Shown: positions 1 to 8,739, counted from the stretch's first letter. The stretch is DNA of 10,000 bases from Chromera velia (GCA_018398765.1 JAHBMJ010001282.1:1-10000); one strand, 5' to 3'. Program-made: numbers and translations. Notes: generated from the sequence alone by a model not told the origin.

Positions 1-1507
1 TAGGATAGCAACCACCCCCACCGACTATGCAAATTGGACCTAGTCTCTATTCCCCAGCCACAGTGGCAAAGCCGATTTGACGCCATGTGCAAAGAAGCTG
101 CAGTGTGCCGCCTAGTATGCGTGCTCTGCCATGAACGCCCGGGCCGCACAGCCTATGAATGGTCAGCCGGAAGTACCCCCCCAAGGCTAGTTTTTGTATA
201 GAAAATTCAAAGTGGGCAAAGTGTGATGAAATATACGGTATGCATCTATATGGAACGCGTGTGTATCGGTTGTTGTCTGCATGTGTAACCTCGATCATTG
301 TAAGTTGCCAGATCCCCTGAATTCATTCTTTGTATACACGTTTGCCCGAGTTCGCTTTCTTCTGATGGCTCACTTTGAGTGAGTGGGCAGTCAGCCTTCC
401 GAGAAGTAGAGGAAGTGTGGCGTTCCTCCAGACAAGACATAGACTCAACAGGCACTCCGTACATACATGTACACGCATTGGGCATACTGTTGCTCACTGC
501 TACACATTTACACAGACACACCTACGTTGCAGTCCTTCAAGTGACCTGACAAGCCTCAAAGAACGACTGAGCGAGATGGTGCAAGAGGTCCGCCGTGGAA
601 TGGCCTTACATTTGTGGAATCAACTGTCTTTTGCTTTTGCCAACTTTTCCGAACTGGAAATGGAATGTCTGTGCTTGAAATTCAATTTCCTGTCACAGCA
701 GCCCATGCTTGCTTATTATTATTTATCATTCCAAGTCTGCATTTAACGTTTTATTAGTCTGCATAGCTGATATTTTCACCCCTCCTGTATATCCTGCAGA
801 TTCAACTTCCTGCAACAACAGTTGACGGTCAGTACATGAGTGAACAAGCCTGAATAAGTGTATTCACGTGTTGTTTCCTCCTTTCCCCCTTCGCTTCTCC
901 AAAAAGAACTCACTTCCATCTTACCACCGACCTGATTGCTTCTTCTGCAGTCAACTACCCTGTCTGTCTGCACGTATATATGCGTCTATCATGTTTCTTC
1001 CTTTCGAAGCGTCGACACTGGACCTCTCATGTAGTCACCATGCGCTGCTCATCGTCTCTAAGCACAAGGCTGCCCGTCTATTTCCGCGCTTTCCAAGAGC
1101 CGAAAAGACATCCGCACAACAACCCTTCGTCCGTCGAACTGTGTCGTGGTCTCTTAGTCTGTAGACACTTGGCAAGTTTGTACCGGAATCCCTCGAATAT
1201 CCCCCGCCTCTCCTTCTGCGTTTCCATCCATCCATCCATCCATCCATCCATCTATCAGTCTGTCAGTTTGTCCCCCGACGGCCTGTTCGAGGTCCATCTG
1301 GCCAGTCCATGGGAATCTGTCTGCCAGCTTTCTACACTTATTTGCGGGTCGGCAAGGAGTCTGCAGAACCGGCTAGCATGTGAAGGAGTTTGTGAGACGT
1401 TCTTTGTGTTACTCCAACGCTGTCGTCGAGTCGTATCTGAAAGTTGCACCCACGGTATACCAAGAACGTGCGATGTACGGAACACTCGCATTCTTTTGCC
1501 CCTGCAG
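1..1507. other. Upstream region, no supported gene
   Basis: Nothing here can be assigned with confidence. Open frames on both strands are short, overlapping and unlike any family I recognise. The region should contain the promoter and 5' UTR of the downstream gene and possibly its first coding exon. It has pyrimidine-rich stretches and several TGCAG acceptor-like sites (for example ending at 799 and 950), so it may be partly intronic. A CCAT microsatellite is listed separately. No tRNA or rRNA was recognised. Confidence 0.5.
1224..1252. repeat. (CCAT)n microsatellite
   Basis: About seven tandem CCAT units upstream of the gene, ending in the variant tctatcagtctgtcag. The + strand is pyrimidine-rich around it. 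Confidence 0.9.
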
Positions 1508-1669
1508 GGGACAGTATAGACGATGAGATGGACCTGAAGTTGCCCGACGACCTGGACTTGGAGTTGGAGGAGTCTGTAGACGGAGATGAGGCCGGGGGGG
1601 GCACGGACGAGTTCAACGACTTCGCCAAACTTCTCGCAGAGACCAAAGAGATCATGGCGGCAACTGAGG
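1508..1669 (+). other. SPAG16: First recognisable SPAG16 exon: acidic N-terminus, start uncertain
   Basis: The exon encodes a strongly acidic stretch (DDEMDLKLPDDLDLELEES and following) resembling the acidic region ahead of the LisH-like segment in SPAG16 proteins. Its left edge looks like a splice acceptor (cattcttttgcccctgcag, ending at 1507), of the same pyrimidine-TGCAG form as the other acceptors in the gene. The open frame runs back through 1510 with two leading bases, so an upstream exon ending in phase 1 would fit. The alternative is that the transcript starts upstream without splicing and translation begins at ATG 1528. The exon ends in phase 1 at 1669 before GTCAGTCAGG. The acceptor sits in a perfect 12-bp palindrome, CCCCTGCAGGGG, at 1499-1510. 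Confidence 0.7.
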
Positions 1670-1699
1670 GTCAGTCAGGCAGCTGCATGGAAACAAACA

Positions 1700-1765
<66 letters not shown>

Positions 1766-4700
1766 TATGTCATGTGTGCATGCGGGAAGGGGACCGTCAT
1801 GAAAGCTTGAGAGGGGGCCTTCTGAAGAGCCAGTTAGAGGGAGGAAGGGTGAAGAAGCAGGCGCCAGACAGTCGGATTTGCCCGCAATGGGCGGGTCGGT
1901 GGGTATCAGAATTGTGCGGTAATACTCGGAAGAGTGGCCATGAAAAAGCGATGCAAATAAATAAAGTCACCGTTGTCGTCTGCTCTCTCTGTGTGTATGA
2001 ATGACTGCAGTCGGAAAGCCCTCCACGCTTCCCCAAGAGTCCCAGGTTGCAGTCTCTACCCGACCTGCTGTGGTGGATGATTTCATTCGGAACTTTTTGG
2101 CAGACCACAAAATGGACAGGACACTTTCCATGTTCCAGGTACGTACGGGACTTTTGTTTTGTCACTGCGCACTGTGCGAGAGAAAGTTCATTCATCATTC
2201 ATTGTCTGTCTGTCTGTCTGTCTGTCTGAGTGCCTCAGTGGGACACAGTCTCTCTCGTCTCTTTCTTTGTCCTCTTTTCTCTTTCTCACTTGGTCTCGTT
2301 CCCACTTGTTCCCTTCCTCTCTGTCCTTCCCCCCTTGCCCTCTCTTCCGTGCCTCTCACCCGCCCCCGCCCTCCCTTCTGTTCAGACTGAATGGTACGAG
2401 TTGCAAAGAGACGGCAAGCTCCCTGCCGAGGACGTGACGCTTGTCCCAGACCTCTACGTGAGGAACCAGGCAATGCAGGAACAGATCAGGCTCCTTCAGG
2501 GGGACATCGAGAGGGCCAGGGGGGTGGCGGCACGGGCACGGGCAACGTTCGATAAGTTCAGAAAGGAGAGAGATTTCCACAGAATGCACCACAGAAGAGT
2601 GGTCCAGGAGAAAAATAAACTCATCAGTCAGTCAGTTAGCTAGTCAGTCAGTCAGGCAGGCAGGCAGGCAGTCAGGCAGGCAGGCAGTCAGCCAGTCAGC
2701 CGGTCAGTCGGTCGGTCAGTCAGTCAGTCGGCAGCCACGACCATCAATGCACACGTCTGTGTCCGTCCATTCGACCTTGTGTTCATCTTTCCTGCTTGCA
2801 CAATCGGTTCGCACTAGAGATCATCTTTGATGCGTCAACGTCTTCGAAAGAACATTAATGCGTTGTTATCGCGAGCGTGCCGAAAGAGAGAGAAAGTTGA
2901 CATGCTTTCTTTCTCTGTTGTGTGGAATTGACTGCAGCTGACATGAGACGACTGAAGAGCCACTACGAACAGTACGAGCCGACAATTCTGAAAATCCGTC
3001 AGAAGTATGAGGTCCGTTTGTTCTGTGTCGTTTGTTTGATCCGAGTCTTTGATTGCAAGCTGGGGTCTTTGCAAAGCAGTTGAGAATCATTTGTTTTGTT
3101 GGAATACGTTGGAAAAGTGTTTTGAAACCTGTTTTCCATGGTAAACAGCGCTTTCTTTTTTTCACTTGTCGATTCCTTTTGTTTCCACTTCTCTTCTCTT
3201 CTCTCCATCCCTCTGTTTGTCCCCGTGTGTGTCGGCTCACATCTTTGGGATGGTTGTATTCGATGTGCACTCTCCCGAACGTGTCCGTAGAGCCGCCCTC
3301 TTAGACTGCGTTTTGCTCAGCTCACATGCAACCGCTTTCCTTTGTCTCGTTGCCCTGCCTCCCACTTTCATGTATATGTGCAGCTTGCCATGAAGGAGAA
3401 GATGATGGTAAAGCTGGAGAAGGACAGACTGCAGATGCGGGTGGAGGGCCTCTCGCGAGAGATGGCAGCCCTGCAGACGGCCAAGCCCGCCGGACAGGAC
3501 ACACAGTCGGGCCAATGGGGGCTGCACAAGACCCACCAGTCCGCTTCTGCATCTGCAGACCAGGCAGGAAGAACCGAATCTAGATTCCAGAATCCACAGC
3601 AGACGCAAGGCTCGAGTCCCCAACGGAAGGCAGCAGGGGGCATCGGAGGGGACAGAGGGCGATCGACGTCGCCCTCTTCCCCGTCTCTGCGAATGTCCAA
3701 GAGAGATTCTGTGTGGCCCTCCACGCAGGCCATCAATCCGTATGAGGGCAGATCCTTCAATCCGTTGAAGCCCAACGAACTCAAATGCCAGAAGACACAC
3801 AAGGTTATTCAGCACTCTTGTGCATCTGTTCGGATAGATCAAGCAAAGAGGAGACTCCTCAACTGATGCTTTGAGAAAGTGACTGATGCTACCAGGCGAA
3901 TGGTCGCCTGTCCTGTCGTTACAAACATCTGTGTGGTTTCCTCTTCCATTTCGCGATGTCCCGTGCGACGAGAAATGGGTGAAGAGACCAGAAAATATGC
4001 ACGCAACCAGATAGATAGACGCACAGACAGGCCGACAGGCAGAAAGGCAAAGACAAAGGCAGAGAGACTGAAGGCCAGAGGGACTCTTTTTTTTTTACCG
4101 TGAAGCGTCAAAAGGAATGCCGTTCGTTCAGTCAAACATTCTCCCATGTTCTTGTTTTGCCGAATAATTCGACCCTTCCTTTTCCTCATTTTCTCCCGAC
4201 CCTATTGTGCTTCTGCTGTCGGTCCCCTTTCTTGATGCAGGGTCATGCCGGGGCCGTGACGCGTCTGGCCTTCCATCCGAAAATGAACATCTGTACGTCG
4301 GTTGCACTCGGCTCTCCTTTCGGTCTCCCCTCTGTTTTTTTTCTCTCCAGCAGCTTCATCTCTGTTGTATTGCAGTTTTTCTTTTGGTCGTTTCGTTCCA
4401 TCCAACAGAATCATGGGCCCCCTGTTCGTACACAGACAGACAGAGTTCTGCCTCTCCTCTCCGCTCGTGTCTGTGGGTGTGCTATGTGCAGTGGCGACCG
4501 TGAGTGACGACAGCACCTGGCGGACGTGGTCTGTTCCCAACGGGGAGCTGATCATGAGCGGGGAGGGACACAAGGTCGGATGGTATAATGAAGATGTATG
4601 GATATGAATGCAGTGCAGGGACCTCACAGCGCTCCACGTCTTTTGCCTGACATGAGAGAGAGTGCTTCCCTTTTCCTGAGCCAATGCATTCGATCAGGAA

Positions 4701-7700
4701 TTGGTCACTGGCATCTGTTTCATTTATTTGGTCTACAGAATGCTGTCTGTGTGCATGTGTCACCATTCAATGACTTGAATGATTCATGTCTGCGCTTTGA
4801 CTTGAACGCTCTTTCTTTCATATGCAGGACTTCGTGTGCGGCGTCGCGTTCCACCCAGGAGGGTCCATGCTGGCGACCTCCTCTGGAGACGGTCTCTGCA
4901 AACTGTGGGACCTCGCAAGTGAAAAGTGCGCAAAGACATTCACAGAACACACAGGTCAGTCAGTCAGTGCATGTGCCTCCAAAGGGAGGGGGGGGGAAAG
5001 ATGGGATGGAAGAAGAGGCGGAGGTTTGCTGATACACAAGAAGTCCGAAAGGAAGATGGACGAGCGAGAAAATTGAAAGTGGAAGAGAACAGCTGCCTTG
5101 CCATCCCCTATCTGCTTTCTGCTTTCGCCCTCTATGTCTTCTGTCTATCTTGTTTCTACATGCATGCCCTCACTTGTGACTCTGACCAATCACTCTCCCT
5201 CTCTTCCTCCTCCTTCCATACATGCAGGGTGTGTTTGGGCGACGGCCTTTCATCACTCAGGTCGGTTGAGTGAGGACTGGCTGCATGAGAGGGGGGAGGG
5301 GAAGGAAAGGAGGGCGGGCCTTCTTGTATGCATGCATGTAGGTTGTATGCGCGGAAAAATCGTTTCTGTCTGTCTATCTGGTGACCGCCCTCTTGAATGA
5401 AGGTGCACTGCGTCTAGTGTGTGTTGTCCTCTGGTTCAACGGACAGAGGGATCATTGTGCTTTCTGTGCTGCATTTCATTCATTCCGTCCCTGCCCGAAT
5501 TACTTCATTGTCTCTCCTCCTTTCTGCAGGCGACTTCCTGGCTACGTGCTCGATGGACCAGACAGTACGACTCTACGACCTGCAGAGGTGGGCGGAAGAG
5601 GTTTTATTCCGAAATTGCACGCCTGTGTTGCTTCTTGTCTTGGGCCTCTGTGCAGACCTTCTTGTCTTGGGCCTCTGTTCAGACCTTCTTGTCTTGGGCC
5701 TCTGTGCAGACCTTCTTGTCTTGGGCCTCTGTGCAGACCTTCCTGTCTTGGGCCTCTGTGCAGACCTTCTTGTCTTGGGCCTCTGTGCAGACCTTCTTGT
5801 CTTGGGCCTCTGTGCAGACCTTCTTGTCTTGGGCCTCTGTGCAGACCTTCTTGTCTTGGGCCTCTGTGCAGACCTTCTTGTCTTGGGCCTCTGTGCAGAC
5901 CCATTAACACCAAATGAAAAAGATACCTGCAAAGTCGTCCAAAACCAACAAGAATGCATGTGCGATGGGAAGCACCAATTGAATTCATCTTGACAAAGGA
6001 GGTTGCCCTTGTGCACGCGAGCAGAGACTCAATCGAAGAACAAATACTGTCCCTGCGCTTTGTGTAAAGAATCCATCAATGAATGCATCAGCCGCTCCTC
6101 TCTCCAGTGCTCTCTCCACAATCCTCCTCCCTCCCCTGCACTCCCGATGCCTTTGCAGCATGAGGCCCCGCAACACCTTTACATGCATCTACTTTCATAT
6201 ACAGAATTCAACAAAATGCCTGCACGAAAGTAAATGCCTGCCTGCAGCATGAGGCCCCGCAACACCTACAGAGGACACGTCGACTCTGTGAACCATGTCA
6301 ACTTCGTTCCATACACAAACACAATCACATCGGCATCTGCAGACAAAACGGTTGGTGCGACAGAAAAAGAAATAGAAAGTGAAACAAAGAAGACAGAAGC
6401 GAGCGTTCAAGGGAACCGTAAGTGAGGTGAGGGGGGCTGAGAAAATGTTCGACGAACGCCATGAGACGGGGAGAGGGAGAGAGGGAGAGAGGAGGGAGAA
6501 GAGGGATCACAACAAGACAGAGAAGAGAAAGCGTCAAGGCGAAAACGATGCATCAAGGAAAGAGGAAAGAAGAACAAAAACGGAGCACGTGTATGTATCG
6601 GTAGAGAAATCCTTCCACAAGTCCGTTTTCCTGCAAGATTTTGCGAAGAACTGTCGTTCAACATATCAGGGAACCAGCCCCCTCAAACTTGTTTCATGAC
6701 AGATGCCTTTTGACACTTTTCTGGGCTATCATTGTCTGTCAGTATCTCCTGTTTATTTCCTTCGTTGCTGCAGTTGTCGTTGTGGGACATGAGAACTGCC
6801 CTCTGCACCCAGACCTTCTACGGCCACACCAACGCTGTGCTCCATGCTGCAAGTCCTGTGACGGTAGGCCCATCAAAATTGTTCTCTACTCTGTTTTATG
6901 AGCTAAACAGCAGATTGGTTGCACGATGCGATGGCGGTGAGGTTGAACGAACAATTGTGCCCTTTTCTTCTCTCTCCACGATTCCTCCCTCCCTCATTCA
7001 CGTGTGTTTCTCTTCTCGATGTGCCGAGGGGCATCAGCTAGCTCCGTCTGTCTGGTAATCATGATGGTATGTACATGTGCTGCATCGGACTGGTGGCACG
7101 CTGTTCATGTGTCTGTCTGCAGGGCCATCACCTGGCTTCTTGTGATGCCGACGGGTGCGTGAGAGTGTGGGACACCAGGGCGGTCCAAGAGGTGCTGAAG
7201 ATCGAATGCGGTGAGTGAGTCGAACGACCGAGAGGGGAAGTTTTTCTTTCTCTCTTCTTTCTTCAACCCGTCCCTTGTAGGGGTCATGTCAGTAGTCATG
7301 AGTGTTCTGATGAGGTCCATTATCCTAAGGAAATTCTGCCTTTTGCTCGTTCACAAGAGTCCACTTGATAACCTTCTGATAAGACGGCTTTGACTTTGTG
7401 GACTTCGAGAATCTGTTTGGTCAATCTCCTTCCTTGTTCTCCTTCAGGACAAGCCACCGCCAACGCGTCCGCTTTTGACTTCGCCGGGGGCCTGCTGTTC
7501 ATCGCCTCCGCGGACGCGTCTGTCAAAGTGTCAGTATCAGTAAGTGGGACAGTTCTGGGCGTCTGCATAGGCAGGCGTCTGGGGGTTGTGCGCCTGTATG
7601 TTGAATCAGTACCACTTTCACTGTTAATTTTGGCTCCAAGGGAAACGTCTAGACTGACATGTTTTCTTGGAACTCTTAGTTGTGTTTTCAACGCCTGTGA

Positions 7701-7814
7701 GCCTGCCTCCGTATGGTCATATATGTTCCTTTCTGTCCGTGGGAAAGTGTGTGAGCCAGCGTGAATGCATGAGGGCGTCAATGCCATGGAAGAAGAATGC
7801 AAAGCAGAGCGCGC

Positions 7815-7862
<48 letters not shown>

Positions 7863-7882
7863 CAGAGAGACATAGGGTGAGA

Positions 7883-7933
<51 letters not shown>

Positions 7934-8626
7934 GCTGTGCGTAGGGAAGTGGGAAGAGAAAAAAACATAAAGTCCCTCTCCATTTCTGTCTGTCTGTACA
8001 GATTTGACATCACCAAGGGAACCTGTATGTATGTATGTATGTGTGTGTGTCCCTCTGTCTGTCTGTACAGATTTGACATCACCAAGGGAACCTGTATGTA
8101 TGTATGTATGTATGTGTGTGTGTCCCTCTGTCTGTCTGTACAGATTTGACATCACCAAGGGAACCTGTATGTATGTATGTGTGTGTGTCCCTCTGTCTGT
8201 CTGTCTGTCTGTCTGTCTGTACAGATTTGACATCACCAAGGGAACCTTCGTGCGCAATCTGGAGGGCCACACGGACGCCGTCAATGTAGGTCTTCAGATG
8301 GTGTTGCTTCTTCAATTTGTCTCTTTGTTACTGTCTCTGCTCCTCTTTCTCCATGTCGGTCACTCGTAACAGCCTTTTTCTGGAAGCTTCTTGAGTACTT
8401 CAAAAGTGCATTGAAGGCTTTCTTTCCCCTTTCCAACAACTAGCAGGAGGCTTGCAGAAAGCTTCGAATTTTGCCTTGATGGGAACTTTTCGCCTTGAGT
8501 GCACCGACCAGACTTCAATTGCGCACACCTCCGAGTGTCTCTTTCTTGCAGGATGTCATCTTTGACCCTTCTGGCTCCTTGATGGTGACTGGGTCGTCGG
8601 ACAACACCGTAAAGATCTGGCAGTGA
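1528..8626 (+). CDS. SPAG16: SPAG16/PF20 orthologue, axonemal central-apparatus WD40 protein (16 exons)
   Basis: Family role (known): PF20/SPAG16 is a component of the 9+2 axoneme central pair, placed on the bridge between the two central microtubules, and is needed for flagellar motility. Exons, read by homology and phase: 1528-1669 (exon from 1508), 2011-2138, 2386-2626, 2938-3011, 3384-3803, 4241-4292, 4492-4574, 4828-4954, 5228-5260, 5530-5587, 6248-6350, 6774-6863, 7123-7210, 7448-7529, 8225-8285, 8552-8626. They sum to 1857 nt, 618 codons plus TGA. All introns are GT-AG and every junction keeps frame. Diagnostic segments are ERDFHRMHHRRVVQEKNKLI (residues 151-170), nearly identical to vertebrate SPAG16, the LisH-like VDDFIRNFL, and WD-repeat text such as SADKTLSLWDMRT, which spans the exon 11/12 junction. 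The start is the weakest point: 1528 is the first in-frame ATG of its exon, but an acceptor at 1506-1507 suggests an upstream exon. Junction choice for exon 14 (donor at 7530) was forced by phase: it restores VKVFDITKG. Confidence 0.93.
1696..1762. repeat. (AC)n(AG)n compound microsatellite, intron 1
   Basis: About ten AC units pass directly into about twenty AG units, with one interruption (acagag). It lies 27 nt after the donor at 1670. The run is open in some frames and produces spurious THTHTH/RERERE peptides, which should not be read as protein. Confidence 0.93.
2203..2229. repeat. (GTCT)n microsatellite, intron 2
   Basis: About six to seven GTCT units in a pyrimidine-rich intron. The same CTGT/GTCT motif recurs in the polypyrimidine tracts of introns 12 and 14. 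Confidence 0.9.
2623..2736. repeat. Degenerate (CAGT/CAGG/CGGT)n array starting at the intron 3 donor
   Basis: About 110 bp of four-base units, mainly CAGT and CAGG with CGGT variants towards the right end. The array begins at the splice donor itself: exon 3 ends ...ctcatca at 2626 and the intron opens gtcagtcagt. Reading on from the exon meets TAG at 2641, so the array is not coding in the gene frame. Confidence 0.9.
4983..5318 (+). other. G-run clusters in introns 8 and 9
   Basis: Intron 8 has a G-rich block soon after its donor (a run of nine or so G near 4988-4996). Intron 9 has runs of six, four, three and three G at 5291-5318, also within 60 nt of its donor. The second block has four G-runs of at least three and could form a G-quadruplex. 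G-runs near donors are known intronic splicing enhancers in other eukaryotes; a role here is inference only. Exon 9 (5228-5260, 33 nt) lies between the two blocks. Confidence 0.45.
5631..5900. repeat. 27-bp minisatellite, ten units, intron 10
   Basis: Ten head-to-tail units of exactly 27 bp run from 5631 to 5900. Each begins cttcttgtcttggg and ends cctctgtgcagac. Unit 2 has a G-to-T change (ctgttcag) and unit 5 a T-to-C change (cttcctg); the rest appear identical, implying recent expansion or homogenisation. Because 27 is divisible by three, the array is open in several frames on both strands and yields nine-residue repeat peptides. The array lies in intron 10 of the SPAG16 gene, 43 bp after the donor at 5588. 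The exon 10 frame happens to stay open through it until about 5993. Confidence 0.96.
6151..6267 (+). repeat. Duplicated 3' splice site plus exon start, intron 10/exon 11
   Basis: The 20-mer catgaggccccgcaacacct occurs at 6159-6178 and again at 6248-6267, the true start of exon 11. Each copy is preceded by an acceptor (ctttgcag and cctgcctgcag). The copies are 89 bp apart, not a multiple of three. Splicing to the first copy would shift frame and reach TGA inside the second copy, so the downstream site must be used for full-length protein. Confidence 0.9.
6361..6570 (+). other. Purine-rich tract, intron 11
   Basis: Most of this stretch is purine on the + strand, with a nearly pure G/A core at about 6465-6505 (gggagagggagagagggaga and so on). 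It is unusual here because the other introns are mainly pyrimidine-rich. The core is a mirror-repeat-like polypurine run. No coding support. Confidence 0.6.
7809..7934. repeat. (GC)n(GT)n(GA)n compound microsatellite, intron 14
   Basis: About ten GC dinucleotides pass into about nine GT and then long GA runs with small interruptions (acagagagacataggg). The alternating purine-pyrimidine half (7809-7847) is a classical Z-DNA-prone sequence. The GA half is a polypurine tract. Confidence 0.93.
7985..8247 (+). repeat. Four-copy tandem repeat of the exon 15 splice acceptor and exon start
   Basis: The module is a (CTGT)n polypyrimidine tract, tacag, 23 nt identical to the start of exon 15 (atttgacatcaccaaggg...), then (GTAT)n(GT)n and tccct. 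Exon-start copies lie at 8002-8024, 8071-8093, 8144-8166 and 8225-8247, with spacings of 69, 73 and 81 bp that differ only in microsatellite length. The last copy is the true exon, shown by its continuation into VRNLEGHTDAVN. The first three are intronic pseudo-acceptors. Copy 3 is in frame with copy 4 with no stop between them. Confidence 0.95.
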
Positions 8627-8739
8627 TCGAGAGAGAACAAGCACTCGGTGGTAAAAAAGGCCAGTGGGAGACGACAGCTGTGAACAACTTGAAAAATGAA
8701 TGGCTGCCGTGGTGTCTGCAATTCATCATCATGTAGTAC

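Larger units (their letters stand above)
2011..3803 (+). other. SPAG16: SPAG16 exons 2-5: LisH-like motif, coiled coil and linker
   Basis: Exon 2 plus the start of exon 3 encode residues about 68-97, VVDDFIRNFL...MDRTLSMFQ|TEWYELQ, matching the LisH-like dimerisation segment at the N-terminus of PF20. Exon 3 continues into a charged helix with heptad-like spacing and the family signature at residues 150-170. Exon 4 (74 nt) encodes DMRRLKSHYEQYEPTILKIR, the counterpart of LKLHYASYEPTI in the human protein. Exon 5 (420 nt, the longest) starts with more coiled coil (LAMKEKMMVKLEKDRLQMRV) and then becomes a Gln/Ser/Arg-rich low-complexity linker, about residues 225-320, as expected between the helical part and the propeller. 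Exon 5 ends at KTHK (3803), joining directly to GHAGAV, the first WD repeat. Confidence 0.88.
4241..8626 (+). other. SPAG16: SPAG16 exons 6-16: seven-bladed WD40 propeller
   Basis: Residues about 336-618 form seven WD40 repeats, typically GH-x-WD with serine/aspartate turns. Landmarks in order: GHAGAVTRLAFHP...SDDSTWRTW; GHKDFVCGVAFHP...SSGDGLCKLWD; EHTGCVWATAFHHSG...SMDQTVRLYD; GHVDSVNHVNFVP...SADKTLSLWD; GHTNAVLHAA...CDADGCVRVWD; a divergent blade lacking GH, ending SADASVKVFD; GHTDAVNDVIFDPSG...SSDNTVKIWQ, then stop. The blade without GH is also divergent in vertebrate SPAG16, so it is not a local defect. Blades are split over several exons, one being only 33 nt (5228-5260). The protein ends directly after the last repeat, as in known family members. 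The propeller is the presumed docking surface for central-pair partners. Confidence 0.93.

Noticed and set aside
375-746. 123-residue open frame upstream of the gene
   Set aside because: No recognisable domain, contains intron-like signals, and overlaps other frames of similar length.
681-821. Two similar 21-mers (ttcaatttcctgtcacagcag and ttcaacttcctgcaacaacag)
   Set aside because: Four mismatches in 21 and low complexity; too weak to call a third acceptor duplication.
800-827. Possible small upstream exon (acceptor tatatcctgcag, donor gtcagtac, encoding FNFLQQQLT)
   Set aside because: Splice signals look plausible, but no family similarity was seen and the phase (ending 0) does not match the phase-1 entry needed at 1508. 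Chance is likely.
980-1519. 179-residue open frame
   Set aside because: It crosses the CCAT microsatellite (IHPSIHPSI) and overlaps the SPAG16 exon in another frame. No homology seen.
3895-3910. Hairpin aggcgaatggtcgcct in intron 5
   Set aside because: A single 6-bp stem is expected by chance and has no supporting context.
5631-5900. CRISPR-like array
   Set aside because: Units abut with no spacers, and the host is eukaryotic; it is a minisatellite.
5421-6016. Long open frames on both strands across the 27-bp minisatellite (150-190 residues of nine-residue repeats)
   Set aside because: They arise because the unit length is a multiple of three with no stop. The gene's homology continues only if 5588-6247 is removed as an intron.
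7530-7545. Exon 14 ending at the more canonical donor tca|gtaagt (7541)
   Set aside because: It would join exon 15 in the wrong phase and give an immediate stop (att tga). Donor 7530 restores VKVFDITKG.
7667-8369. Open frames containing FDITKGT repeats and RERERE or VCVCV runs
   Set aside because: They are made of microsatellites plus copied exon-start fragments. Only the 8225-8285 part is supported as exon.
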